A DNA stretch of 64,000 bases from positions 930,001 through 994,000 of the forward strand of contig CANMNF010000001.1 in the NCBI GenBank assembly GCA_947499255.1. The letters are read 5' to 3'. Source of the DNA: an uncultured Sphingomonadaceae bacterium. GTDB taxonomy: Bacteria > Pseudomonadota > Alphaproteobacteria > Sphingomonadales > Sphingomonadaceae. Under the pieces are notes generated by a model. The model did not search any database. It was not told where the DNA came from and worked only from the letters and a program-made list of their open reading frames with translations. Each line of letters starts with the position of its first letter. The stretch's first letter is position 1. This document shows, in pieces, positions 16,358-24,880 of the stretch. The position numbers and the translations under genes were made by a program.

Positions 16358-17383
16358 TTACGCCTTTTTTAGATGGCGACGCCCCAGAAGCTCTGCAATC
16401 TGTACAGCATTAAGCGCCGCGCCTTTGCGCAGGTTATCTGAAACGCACCAGATCGTCAGCCCATTATCAACGGTTGAATCCTCACGCACCCGGCTCACGA
16501 AAGTAGCGTAATCGCCCGCGCATTCCACGGGCGTGACATAGCCGCCATCTTCATGCTTATCGACCAGCATAATGCCAGGCGCCTCGCGCAGGATGTCCTT
16601 GGCTTGTTCAGCGCTAAGCTCGTTTTCAAATTCCAGATTGATCGCTTCGGAGTGGCCCACAAACACCGGCACGCGCACGCAAGTGGTCGTCACTTTCACT
16701 TTGGGATCAAGGATCTTCTTGGTTTCGACGACCATCTTCCACTCTTCCTTGGTCGAGCCATCATCCATGAAGACATCGATATGCGGTATGACATTGAAAG
16801 CGATTTGCTTGGTAAAGGTGGTCGCCTCCACCTGGTCACCAACAAAGATCGCACGGCTTTGTTCAAACAGTTCGTCCATGCCCGATTTGCCCGCGCCCGA
16901 TACGGATTGATAGGTGCTGACAACGGCGCGCTTGATCGTTGCGGCATCATGCAAAGGCTTCATCGCGACAACCATCTGCGCGGTGGAGCAATTGGGGTTC
17001 GCGATGATGTTTTTCTTGGTGTAGCCGTCAATCGCTTCCGGGTTCACTTCTGGCACGATCAACGGCACATCCGGGTCCATCCGGTAAAGTGAGCTGTTAT
17101 CGATCACCACGCAGCCCGCTGCCGCGGCCTTGGGCGCATAAGTCTTGGTCGCAGTTGATCCTGCGGCAAACAGGGCGATATCCCAGCCAGCGAAATCGAA
17201 ATGTTCAAGGTTTTTGCATTTCAGCTTTTTGCCGGTCTCGCCAAAATCTATTTCGGTGCCCTGCGAGCGCGGGCTGGCAACGGCGGCCAGCTCATCAATT
17301 GGAAATTCGCGCTCGGCCAGAATAGCGAGTATTTCCCGCCCAACATTCCCGGTAGCTCCGACGACGACGACACGATAACCCAT
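16358..17383 (-). CDS. asd: Aspartate-semialdehyde dehydrogenase
   Basis: A 341-aa enzyme of lysine/DAP, threonine and methionine synthesis. It converts aspartyl phosphate to the semialdehyde with NADPH. The NADP motif GATGNVG is at 9-15 and the catalytic Cys132 lies in NPNCSTAQ. The length is normal. The start is set at MGYRVVVVGATG with GGAG upstream; a longer in-frame start at 17473 is not supported. It is divergent from the methyltransferase gene. Confidence 0.97.
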   Translation of the reverse strand: MGYRVVVVGATGNVGREILAILAEREFPIDELAAVASPRSQGTEIDFGETGKKLKCKNLEHFDFAGWDIALFAAGSTATKTYAPKAAAAGCVVIDNSSLYRMDPDVPLIVPEVNPEAIDGYTKKNIIANPNCSTAQMVVAMKPLHDAATIKRAVVSTYQSVSGAGKSGMDELFEQSRAIFVGDQVEATTFTKQIAFNVIPHIDVFMDDGSTKEEWKMVVETKKILDPKVKVTTTCVRVPVFVGHSEAINLEFENELSAEQAKDILREAPGIMLVDKHEDGGYVTPVECAGDYATFVSRVREDSTVDNGLTIWCVSDNLRKGAALNAVQIAELLGRRHLKKA

Positions 17384-17567
17384 GGTACTTTTACTCCAGT
17401 ACGTTTGCAGCGGCGCTGTTTTGCCTCTTTGCCGCTGCCTTGCAATTGAATTTGTGAGGCGTGGTCGCCCCAACCGAAAAAACCCGTTTCAACGCCCGTG
17501 GTAACCTTGTGTTTACCTTGTTCGGCGAGAAGTGATCCGTGTAAATACCTATCCAAGGACCATTTCC

Positions 17568-18092
17568 ATGCCCATGCTCAGCGATATCGCGCAGCGCAAG
17601 AAAATCGATTATTTCCTGCGCCCTTTGCCAAAAGATGCTGCAATTCTTGAAATAGGCTGCGGCGAAAAGTGGGTTGGCGAATTCCTGCGCGGGGCTGGAT
17701 ATACTGGCTATGTGGGCAATGATCTTGTCCCCCCTGCCGATATCGTTGGCGATATTACCAAGTGGGACGAACTGGGCCTGAAAGCGGAAAGCTTTGATGC
17801 CATTGTCGCTTTTGAAGTGGTCGAACATGTTGACCTGTTTCAAGAAGCGTATGACCTGCTGAAACCCGGCGGCACCTTGCTGCTGACGTCACCTGTTCCG
17901 CAAATGGATTGGGTGATGCAGGTTTTGGAAGGTGTCGGCCTCAATCAAAAGCGGACCAGCCCGCATGATCATCTTATTGATTTTCGTACAATTCCCCTTT
18001 TCGAAGCGGTTGAAATCAAACGTGTTGCTGGCCTTTCGCAATGGGGCGTTTTTCGCAAACCCGAAGCGATGATCCAACCAATAGCGGCTTAA
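17568..18092 (+). CDS. Class I SAM-dependent methyltransferase
   Basis: A 174-aa protein with SAM motif I EIGCGEKW (28-35), GNDLVPPADIVGDI as the acidic loop region, FDAIVAFEVVEH as motif II, and LLKPGGTLLLTSP as the post-motif. It resembles methyltransferase 11 family enzymes. The substrate is unknown. AAGGA lies eight bases before the chosen ATG. It is transcribed toward rplS. Confidence 0.82.
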   Translation: MPMLSDIAQRKKIDYFLRPLPKDAAILEIGCGEKWVGEFLRGAGYTGYVGNDLVPPADIVGDITKWDELGLKAESFDAIVAFEVVEHVDLFQEAYDLLKPGGTLLLTSPVPQMDWVMQVLEGVGLNQKRTSPHDHLIDFRTIPLFEAVEIKRVAGLSQWGVFRKPEAMIQPIAA

Positions 18093-18245
18093 AACGATCT
18101 TCTTACGCAGCCATTGGCATGGTTAAATCCGCATTACCGCAAAGCCTTCAATCCAAATTTAGCACCGAGCGTCACAGTGATTTTCAGGCGGCAAGGGTTT
18201 TCCCTGGACCTGCAATCACCGCCCTTCCCTCGTTGCCCGAATACG

Positions 18246-18284
18246 AAACGGGGCGGCTCCTTGGTAGGAACCGCCCCGTTTTGT
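18246..18284. terminator. Hairpin terminator between convergent genes
   Basis: A 15-bp stem (18246-18260 with 18267-18281, one mismatch), TTGGTA loop. Its T-run is better on the plus strand, and it also lies just past rplS on the minus strand, so it probably serves both sides. Confidence 0.85.
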
Positions 18285-18303
18285 TCGTGTATAAGGACGG
18301 CCC

Positions 18304-18675
18304 CTATTGGGCGACATTTTCCCGACGTTCTGCAATACGCGCACGCTTACCGGTGCGGCCACGCAGATAGTACAGTTTCGCACGGCGCACGATGCCGCGA
18401 CGAACGACAGTGATGCTGTCAATGTTCGGCGAATAGAGCGGGAACACACGTTCCACACCTTCACCGAAAGAGATCTTGCGCACCGTGAAGTTCGAATTGA
18501 TCGAACGGTTCGAGCGAGCAATCACCACGCCTTCAAAATTCTGGACACGTGTACGCTGTCCTTCAACAACGCGTACACCAACACGCACCGTATCACCGGC
18601 ACGAAATTCGGGGATGTCCTTCCCCTCGCTGAGTGCTCCGATAGCTTCCGCTTCGAGCTCTTGAATCAGACCCAT
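18304..18675 (-). CDS. rplS: 50S ribosomal protein L19
   Basis: A 123-aa L19 with [28 protein letters not shown] and [11 protein letters not shown]. It lies at the 30S-50S interface. Last gene of the ffh-rpsP-rimM-...-trmD-rplS set, 12 bases after trmD. Confidence 0.97.
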   Translation of the reverse strand: MGLIQELEAEAIGALSEGKDIPEFRAGDTVRVGVRVVEGQRTRVQNFEGVVIARSNRSINSNFTVRKISFGEGVERVFPLYSPNIDSITVVRRGIVRRAKLYYLRGRTGKRARIAERRENVAQ

Positions 18676-18687
18676 CGTCTGGTTTCC

Positions 18688-19422
18688 TTAGTCTTTTCGC
18701 CGCGCATCAGAGGCAGACGGACCTGTAGCACCACCATGGCGCTCCCAAAGGTCCGGCCTGCGTAACCGTGTGATTTCTTGCGACTTGGCTTTACGCCACG
18801 CCGCAATCTTCGCATGATCCCCCGATCGCAGCACTTCAGGGATCGTGCGCCCTTCCCATTCTTGAGGTCGGGTATATTGCGGATATTCGAGAAGCCCGTT
18901 TTCGAAGCTCTCATCATCTCCGCTAGAAGCCGCGCCCATTACGCCGGGAAGCAGCCGAATGCAAGCGTCAAGTATGGCCAAAGCAGCAGGTTCTCCGCCC
19001 GACAAAACGATATCGGTGAGCGAAACCTGTTCAATCTGCGGCCGCGCTTCAAAAAGCCGCTCATCAAAGCCTTCAAAACGCCCGCAAATGATGGTTGCAC
19101 CCGGCCCTTGAGAAAGCGCGCGGATGCGGGCCTGCGTGATCGGTTTGCCGCGCGGTGTCATGGCCAGGATCGGGGCATCGGGCTGTGTGGCAATGGCATG
19201 ATCGACCGCCGCGCCCAGCACATCGGCTTTGAGCACCATACCCGCCCCGCCGCCTGCTGGCGTATCATCGACATTGCTGTGCTTATCCGTGGCAAAATCG
19301 CGGATCTGGATGGTGTCACAAGACCAGTCCCCTCGTTCCAGCGCTCTGCCCGCAAGCGACTGGCCAAGCGGTCCGGGGAACATGTCCGGATAGAGGGTAA
19401 GAATGGTTGCGGCGAACGTCAC
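18688..19422 (-). CDS. trmD: tRNA (guanine37-N1)-methyltransferase
   Basis: A 244-aa SPOUT methyltransferase that makes m1G37 in tRNAs. The N-terminus reads [15 protein letters not shown]; the SAM knot region includes [12 protein letters not shown] (about 52-63) and [14 protein letters not shown] 19422 overlaps the stop of the preceding small membrane protein gene (GTGA). A longer in-frame extension to 19530 looks non-native. Confidence 0.95.
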   Translation of the reverse strand: MTFAATILTLYPDMFPGPLGQSLAGRALERGDWSCDTIQIRDFATDKHSNVDDTPAGGGAGMVLKADVLGAAVDHAIATQPDAPILAMTPRGKPITQARIRALSQGPGATIICGRFEGFDERLFEARPQIEQVSLTDIVLSGGEPAALAILDACIRLLPGVMGAASSGDDESFENGLLEYPQYTRPQEWEGRTIPEVLRSGDHAKIAAWRKAKSQEITRLRRPDLWERHGGATGPSASDARRKD

Positions 19423-19745
19423 TTCCCGTTCTGCTTCGCCCGATTGCGCGCCATTGTATCGCCGATCAGGCCAACGCCAAAACCCGTCACGCCGGTCAAA
19501 AAGCCGATCATATACAGCGCCATCGCCCACACTTGTGCGGTTTCATTGCAAGTGGCCGGATCGCAGCCGATCACATCGTTGATCGTAATCCACCCAGCCC
19601 ACACGAAAAATGGCAGGGAGACGGGCAAGGCGGCAAAGATCGCGTTTATGATGTTGCGGCTTTGCGGACGTTTGTTCGCAAGCAGATATCCGATGGGGAG
19701 CGGGATCACGATAACCGCGACAAAGATCAGGAATTGGTCAAGCAT
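19419..19745 (-). CDS. Small membrane protein, 108 aa
   Basis: Three predicted membrane segments: near the N-terminus ([18 protein letters not shown]), the middle ([15 protein letters not shown]) and the C-terminal third ([20 protein letters not shown]). A short loop carries two cysteines (GCDPATC). No recognised family. It overlaps trmD by four bases and is the third gene of an uncharacterised insert in the ribosomal/SRP operon. Start at MLDQ; an upstream Met at 19781 is less likely. Confidence 0.7.
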   Translation of the reverse strand: MLDQFLIFVAVIVIPLPIGYLLANKRPQSRNIINAIFAALPVSLPFFVWAGWITINDVIGCDPATCNETAQVWAMALYMIGFLTGVTGFGVGLIGDTMARNRAKQNGK

Positions 19746-19839
19746 GGAAGGCTCGCTAGCCCGAAGCGCGGCCAAGGGCAAATGCGTCTTGCCGCATCTT
19801 GCGCCGCCTTACGCCGTCTAACCGCAACTTGCGCGGGCC

Positions 19840-20688
19840 TTATCCGCCGCCGCAGCCGCCACACCCGCCGCCGCCAGAGCCAGAGCCGCAACCAGAGCCG
19901 CCACCATCTCCATCATTGTTCGATCCGGCATCACCCGCGCCGCCACTGGCATTCTCACGCATTCGATGGAAATCGCCGATGGGAGATGTCGCGATAACGC
20001 CCGTTCCAAACAGAGCGACCGCCATGCCCATCTCCGGCCCTGTCGGCGCGATTTGCAGGCGTGCGGCTTCGTCGCGTGCCCGCTTGATCGCGGCCCGGCC
20101 GGTATGCGTGTGCCGCCCCAAGCCAAACCAGCGCCACAATGCGACCAGCGCCGTCACCCCCAGACACGCCATCAAAAACCCAACTGGCAAATTGCGGTTC
20201 ACGCCCAGCAACAGCTTGCCCAGCCCGAAACAGAACAGCATCAAGAACGGCGTTGCAGCATTAAAGCCCAGCGCTATCGCCTCGCCTTTGGGCAAGATCA
20301 TGCGCCGCTTAATCAAAGTCTGCTCAATATCCTGCGCTTCATAGCGCATCGCGCGGTCCACCTGATCCCAGCGCACCGGTGATCCCAGCGCTATAATCGC
20401 TTTCTCCGCTGCGGTGCGTCCCTCAACGCCATCTGCGATCCGCAGGGCGTTGTTGTCCATCTGCATTGAGCCGCGCTCTAACATCCGCGCAATCGTGGTT
20501 TCAGCCAGCCGCACCCGGCCAGCGCCCAGCACCGCAATACTATCCTCATCGGGCAACGCTGTATCATGCCCCTTGGGCCGCAGCCGCTGTTCCACCCACC
20601 AGCTGACCACTCCCGCCACAACGAAAAGCGCGCCGTACAAGATCAGAAATTCAGTGCCGTACCAATTGAGCGGATTAAGACCCGTCAT
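19840..20688 (-). CDS. TIGR04222-type membrane protein with Gly/Cys-rich tail
   Basis: A 282-aa protein. It has one N-terminal membrane segment (ILYGALFVVAGVVSWWVEQ), a soluble domain with LGAGRVRLAETTIARML, a second hydrophobic pair (ATPFLMLFCFGLGKLLLG; VGFLMACLGVTALVALW), and a tail of about 35 residues made almost only of Gly, Ser, Asp and Cys, ending CGGCGGG. This order fits the TIGR04222 family, whose function is unknown. It overlaps the upstream GRDP-like gene by four bases (ATGA). Confidence 0.8.
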   Translation of the reverse strand: MTGLNPLNWYGTEFLILYGALFVVAGVVSWWVEQRLRPKGHDTALPDEDSIAVLGAGRVRLAETTIARMLERGSMQMDNNALRIADGVEGRTAAEKAIIALGSPVRWDQVDRAMRYEAQDIEQTLIKRRMILPKGEAIALGFNAATPFLMLFCFGLGKLLLGVNRNLPVGFLMACLGVTALVALWRWFGLGRHTHTGRAAIKRARDEAARLQIAPTGPEMGMAVALFGTGVIATSPIGDFHRMRENASGGAGDAGSNNDGDGGGSGCGSGSGGGGCGGCGGG

Positions 20689-21230
20689 ATGCTCGCTCCC
20701 AGCGTTAGCCCCACGGCGAAAGCTGCCGCGATTGCGGTCAACACGATCACTATAGCGCGTTTGTCCCTAAAAAGCAGTATGTTGGCCGGAAAAGTGCGAA
20801 AAGCGCGCGTGTGCTCACCAAAGCGCAAGGTGGCGGGGGACCAGATGTCTGCAGGAGGCGTTTCGCCGAATGCCTCCTCATAGGTTTTAAGCGTTTGCGC
20901 ATATTGTTCGAAATACCGCGCCTTGTCCGCGCCCGATCCGGTGGTGGGGCCGTGATGCAGCGCGCCGCCCAGAGTTTTGGGGCAGAAGCGATCCCAATAA
21001 TCGCGTGTGTAGGTCAGGTGCAGGTGCCAAGCCTGATCAACTTGATCAGACGGGGTGACGTCGCGCCCGGCAGTCATCGCGAGATAGCAGAAGCGCTTAT
21101 ATTCGATGATGACGCGCGCGGCATAATCCTCGCTCCAACGGTTTTCACGGGCGAGGCGCGCGGCAAAGGAAAGCGGCGCGGCAGCGGGGCCGATGTCGTA
21201 TGTTTGGAGGCGGTGCCACAGGTCGTCCAT
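20685..21230 (-). CDS. Glycine-rich-domain-protein-like (GRDP-like) protein with C-terminal membrane anchor
   Basis: A 181-aa protein. Residues 56-79 carry the block RDVTPSDQVDQAWHLHLTYT followed by RDYW, characteristic of the GRDP-like (PF07173) family. A His-containing stretch, LGGALHHGP, follows. The last 22 residues form one membrane segment. The biochemical role is unknown. It is the first of three co-transcribed non-ribosomal genes between rimM and trmD and is translationally coupled to the TIGR04222 gene, which suggests the two products work together at the membrane. Confidence 0.75.
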   Translation of the reverse strand: MDDLWHRLQTYDIGPAAAPLSFAARLARENRWSEDYAARVIIEYKRFCYLAMTAGRDVTPSDQVDQAWHLHLTYTRDYWDRFCPKTLGGALHHGPTTGSGADKARYFEQYAQTLKTYEEAFGETPPADIWSPATLRFGEHTRAFRTFPANILLFRDKRAIVIVLTAIAAAFAVGLTLGASI

Positions 21231-21270
21231 GTAGCGGGTTTAGCACGGTTTTGGGCCGATGGCGCTCAGC

Positions 21271-21774
21271 TCATGCTGCGGCGAAATCCGCGTTCACCAC
21301 AAGCTGCTGCGCATCCCATTCGGGCACGGCCTGCGTGGTCATCGGGACCATGAAGGTCTTGCCGTTCTCACGCTTAATTTCGATCACATCGCCTGCGCCG
21401 TAATTGTTCACAGCGACAACCTCTCCCAAAGCTTCGCCAGTGTCTGACATAGCCGCAAGGCCGAGCAGGTCGATATGATAATACTCGCCCTCGCCCAAAG
21501 GCGGGAGCGCATCGCGCGGGACGGACAATGCCGTGCCGCGCAAAGCTTCGGCTTCATTGCGACTGGTTGCCTCGGCAAAACGCGCGACGGCGCCGCCCTT
21601 ATTGTCATCACGCACTTTCTTGAGTGTGAGCGCGCCGTCATTGAAGCTTTTGTGCTGTTTCAGAGCGGCAATGCCTTCCCCAAACAGTTTAAGGCGGACC
21701 TCACCTGTCACCCCATGCGCGCCAGTAATGGCGGCCAATACGATTGGTTTTGGAGTGACAGGTGTGGCAGCCAT
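21271..21774 (-). CDS. rimM: Ribosome maturation factor RimM
   Basis: A 167-aa 16S rRNA processing factor that acts on the 30S head. N-terminal VLAAITGAHGVTGEVRLK and the PRC-barrel region EGEYYHIDLLGL and VVAVNNYGAGDVIEI are typical. It follows rpsP by nine bases, as in most bacteria. The next gene would normally be trmD, but three other genes intervene. Confidence 0.95.
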   Translation of the reverse strand: MAATPVTPKPIVLAAITGAHGVTGEVRLKLFGEGIAALKQHKSFNDGALTLKKVRDDNKGGAVARFAEATSRNEAEALRGTALSVPRDALPPLGEGEYYHIDLLGLAAMSDTGEALGEVVAVNNYGAGDVIEIKRENGKTFMVPMTTQAVPEWDAQQLVVNADFAAA

Positions 21775-21783
21775 CGCGAAAGC

Positions 21784-22275
21784 TTAGCCCTCAGCTTTTT
21801 CTTCGCCAGCTTCGGCAGCAGGTGCTTCTTCTGCAGCAGCTTCCTCAGCGGGCGCTTCTTCAGCAGCAGGCTCTTCTGCAGGTGCAGCTGCTGCAGCCTT
21901 GGCTTCTTCTTCAGCGGCCTTTTTGGCTTCTTCAGCTTCAGCAGCCTTGGTCGCTTTTTCTTCAGCGCGTTCCTTGGCAGCTTCGCCCGGCTCAGCTTTT
22001 TGCGGGTTGTTGCGCGGGGTGCGCTCCATAATGCCAGCAGCATCGAGGAAACGCAGAACGCGGTCAGAAGGCTGCGCACCAACGCTCAGCCAATAGCGGA
22101 TACGATCTTCGACGAGCTTCACGCGGTTCTCATCATCCTTGGGCAGCATCGGGTTATAAGTACCGATCTGCTCAAGATATTTGCCGTCACGCGCACGGCG
22201 GCTGTCAGCAGCCACGATGCGATAATAAGGACGCTTCTTTGCGCCGCCGCGCGAAAGACGAAGTGAAATTGCCAT
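21784..22275 (-). CDS. rpsP: 30S ribosomal protein S16 with long Ala/Glu tail
   Basis: The first 80-90 residues are ordinary S16 ([34 protein letters not shown]). S16 is usually about 80-110 aa, but this one has 163. The extra C-terminal 70 residues are low-complexity Ala/Glu/Lys, ending in Pro-Ala-Glu repeats. The frame is clean, so this is a real extension, not an artefact. It lies between ffh and rimM. Confidence 0.95.
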   Translation of the reverse strand: MAISLRLSRGGAKKRPYYRIVAADSRRARDGKYLEQIGTYNPMLPKDDENRVKLVEDRIRYWLSVGAQPSDRVLRFLDAAGIMERTPRNNPQKAEPGEAAKERAEEKATKAAEAEEAKKAAEEEAKAAAAAPAEEPAAEEAPAEEAAAEEAPAAEAGEEKAEG

Positions 22276-22311
22276 GTTAGATTACCTTTCCAAACGAAAT
22301 ATCTGAATAAA

Positions 22312-23796
22312 TTACTTTTTCTTGAGAAAATTATCGAGATCAGGTGGGAGCTGACCCGGTGCTGCGCCGGGCAATCCGGGCATCCCGCCGGGAAGCCCTG
22401 TCGGCGCGCCAGCGCCCGGTGCGCCGCCGCCCATGCCGCCACCGCCACCAAACATTGCAGCCAGGCCTTTGAGCCCACCCATCTTTTTGATCTGTTTCAT
22501 TGCGCGGCCCATTTCCTGGTGCATTTTGAGGATCTTGTTGACCTCCTGCACACTGGTGCCTGATCCGGCTGCCACACGCTTTTTGCGCTTGGCATTGAGC
22601 AAATTGGGGTTCGCGCGTTCTTTCTTGGTCATGGAGCCGATGATCGCGTCCATATGGATCAGAACCTTGTCATCCATATTGGCATTGGCCATCGCCGCCT
22701 TGGCTTTCTTCATGCCCGGCATCATGCCAGCGAGCGCGCCAAGTCCGCCCATTTTCTGCATTTGCGAAAGCTGTTTGCGAAGGTCGTTCAGATCGAACTT
22801 GCCCTTCATCATCCGCTCGGCAAGCTTCTCCGATTCCTCAGCATCAATCGTCTCAGCAGCCTTTTCGACCAGTGAGACGACATCGCCCATGCCAAGGATG
22901 CGATCGGCCATGCGCGATGGGTGGAAACGCTCGATCGCGTCGAGCTTTTCACCGGTCCCGGCAAATTTGATCGGCTTGCCGGTAACGGCCCGCATGGAAA
23001 GCGCTGCACCGCCGCGCGCATCGCCGTCCATCCGGGTGAGGACAACGCCTGTCAGCGGCACTTCATCGGAGAAGTTCTGCGCGACATTCACCGCGTCCTG
23101 ACCGGTCAGGCTATCGACAACGAGCAGCACTTCGGCAGGATTGGCAACGCCTGCAACGGCCTTCATTTCGGCCATCAGCGCTTCATCAACATGCAAGCGG
23201 CCCGCAGTATCGAGCAGCAGCACATCGACATTTTGCAAACGCGCCGATTCCATTGCGCGGCGCGCGATATCGACAGGCTGTTGACCTGCGACGATGGGTA
23301 AAGTGGCCACTTCAGCCTGCTCACCCAAAATGGCGAGCTGCTCCTGCGCTGCGGGACGATTAACGTCGAGCGAGGCCATTAGGGCTTTCTTGCCCTCTTT
23401 GTCCTTTAACAGCTTGGCGATTTTGGCGGTGCTGGTGGTTTTACCCGAACCTTGCAGGCCGACCATCATCACCACGGCAGGTGGTTTGACATCGAAATTG
23501 AGCGGGGCGGCATCACCTGCGCCCTCATCCTCACCGCCGAGCATCGCCACCAATTCATCATTGACGATTTTGACGACTTGCTGGCCCGGCGTAACCGATT
23601 TGAGAACCTGTTGACCGACCGCTTTTTCGGTCACGCGGGAGATAAAATCGCGCGCGACGGGCAGCGCCACATCGGCTTCGAGCAGAGCGATACGCACTTC
23701 GCGCATCGCATCGCGCACATCGTTTTCCGACAGCGCACCGCGACCACGCAGGCCATCAAAGACCGAATTCAGCCGATCGGACAGCGTATCAAACAT
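22312..23796 (-). CDS. ffh: Signal recognition particle protein Ffh
   Basis: A 494-aa SRP54-type GTPase that targets inner-membrane proteins cotranslationally with 4.5S RNA. It has an N domain, a G domain with GLQGSGKT at 113-120, DTAGRLHVDE and TRMDGDARGG, and a Met-rich M domain from about 330. The C-terminal 60 residues are Gly/Met/Pro-rich. It is the first gene of the minus-strand operon. Confidence 0.97.
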   Translation of the reverse strand: MFDTLSDRLNSVFDGLRGRGALSENDVRDAMREVRIALLEADVALPVARDFISRVTEKAVGQQVLKSVTPGQQVVKIVNDELVAMLGGEDEGAGDAAPLNFDVKPPAVVMMVGLQGSGKTTSTAKIAKLLKDKEGKKALMASLDVNRPAAQEQLAILGEQAEVATLPIVAGQQPVDIARRAMESARLQNVDVLLLDTAGRLHVDEALMAEMKAVAGVANPAEVLLVVDSLTGQDAVNVAQNFSDEVPLTGVVLTRMDGDARGGAALSMRAVTGKPIKFAGTGEKLDAIERFHPSRMADRILGMGDVVSLVEKAAETIDAEESEKLAERMMKGKFDLNDLRKQLSQMQKMGGLGALAGMMPGMKKAKAAMANANMDDKVLIHMDAIIGSMTKKERANPNLLNAKRKKRVAAGSGTSVQEVNKILKMHQEMGRAMKQIKKMGGLKGLAAMFGGGGGMGGGAPGAGAPTGLPGGMPGLPGAAPGQLPPDLDNFLKKK

Positions 23797-24113
23797 GCGC
23801 GCCTCAACTCCTTAATTTACAGGCACAGGCCCGTAACGCGAAAAACGCCGGCGAACGAAACCTCGTTGGCCAGCGTGCGAGGCAAATGCCCCGGCTTCTT
23901 TTCCTGCAAAACGAGTGCAATGGATTGCCGCGTCGCTTCGCTCCTCGCAATGACGAGGTATAGTAATTTGGCCATTCTGCCGATTTTCGGTTCTGGTCGA
24001 TAGCGAAAATGGTGGGATCGGAGAACCGGCGCGGAGCGGCCATAAAGGCCGTGAGCACCGGAAGCGCACGAGCCCGCCATTTGCAGCCCGACCAGGGCCG
24101 AAAGGCGGTAGAA
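23797..24113. other. Non-coding stretch between ffh and tRNA-Ala
   Basis: No supported gene. It holds a half copy of the TCATTGCGAGCG-type repeat (23922-23956). Nearer the tRNA is a hairpin-rich block with CGGCC-ataaa-GGCCG around 24038-24053. Several short minus-strand frames run through it, but they have no ribosome-binding site and look like repeat-derived sequence. The ffh promoter should lie within the first 100 bases; I could not define it. Confidence 0.6.
23922..23956. repeat. Half copy of the TCATTGCGAGCG repeat
   Basis: Matches the right half of the palindrome at 11034-11120 (GATTGCCGCG, GCTTCGC, CTCGCAATGACGA) with a few substitutions. The left arm is missing. Confidence 0.7.
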
Positions 24114-24189
24114 TGGTGGAGCCTAGCGGGATCGAACCGCTGACCTCAACACTGCCAGTGTTGCGCTCTCCCAGCTGAGCTAAGGCCCC
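24114..24189 (-). tRNA. tRNA-Ala (GGC)
   Basis: On the minus strand a 76-base cloverleaf: acceptor GGGGCCT with AGGCTCC, D arm GCTC...GAGC, anticodon stem CAACA/TGTTG around loop CTGGCAG (anticodon GGC), T arm AGCGG-TTCGATC-CCGCT, and encoded 3' CCA. Confidence 0.96.
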
Positions 24190-24329
24190 GTACCATTCAA
24201 ATATTCCCGGTTTGCGCCGGGAGGTGGCCCTTTAAGTCGGGTAACCTGCTTGCGCAAGAGGAATGTTGGCCAAGGTATTTTGCCAAGGGATGGTTTGTTT
24301 AACCCCAAGCGACCCTCTAACCGCGTGCA

Positions 24330-24396
24330 CGCAAGTGCCCCGCCGCAAAGCGCAATCAGATCAAACCGGGGACGCTCGCCCGAATGGGCGAGCGCA
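24330..24396. repeat. Intergenic repeat, copy B
   Basis: Partner of 6102-6167. Perfect 8-bp arms GCTCGCCC (24374-24381) and GGGCGAGC (24386-24393) lie just beyond the stop of the FYDLN-acid gene. No T-run follows on the minus strand. Confidence 0.7.
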
Positions 24397-24401
24397 CCAA
24401 C

Positions 24402-24725
24402 CTAGCTATCGTCTTCTTTATCTTTGGCGTCTGCTGTATCCACGCCAAGATCATCATCGCCGCCAAGATCGACATCATTGTCTGGCGAATCATCATCGTC
24501 ATCGATGTCATCCAGATCATCATCGGCCAGATCGGAATCGGCCTCTTTCTTGTCGTCTTTCTTTTCTTCCTCGAACGGGATCGGCTGTTTGGATTTGAGC
24601 ACAGGCTCAGGCGTCCATTCATTGCCGCATTCGATGCAGGTCACCGGATCTTCGTTACCGAGATCGTAGAAACGCTCACCGCATTTGGGGCAAGTGCGCT
24701 TTGAGCCCCATTCTGGCTTGACCAT
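24402..24725 (-). CDS. FYDLN-acid (TIGR02300) family protein
   Basis: A 107-aa protein. The N-terminus has a zinc-ribbon-like pair (CPKCGERFYDLG and CIECGNEW) containing the FYDLN-type motif. The second half is a highly acidic run of Asp/Glu/Lys. This architecture defines a small family typical of Alphaproteobacteria; its function is unknown. The start is set at MVKPEWGSKR; an upstream Met eight codons earlier is less likely. Divergent from aroA. Confidence 0.88.
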   Translation of the reverse strand: MVKPEWGSKRTCPKCGERFYDLGNEDPVTCIECGNEWTPEPVLKSKQPIPFEEEKKDDKKEADSDLADDDLDDIDDDDDSPDNDVDLGGDDDLGVDTADAKDKEDDS

Positions 24726-24880
24726 GGTGTTTATTGTCCTTGCTGTCACCGCCGCGAGCTTTGCGGCAGGATAAAATCACGTCTGAATCACGAGGCGCGC
24801 GCCTTGCCATAGGGCTATGCCGCTGTCAAAGCGCCACCCGAAGCAAAACCACGCTCAGGCGCAGCAGATAGGCAATACCG

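Noticed and set aside
23804-24080. Overlapping short minus-strand frames downstream of tRNA-Ala
   Set aside because: Three frames overlap in the same stretch, none has a ribosome-binding site, and the region contains palindromic repeat sequence.
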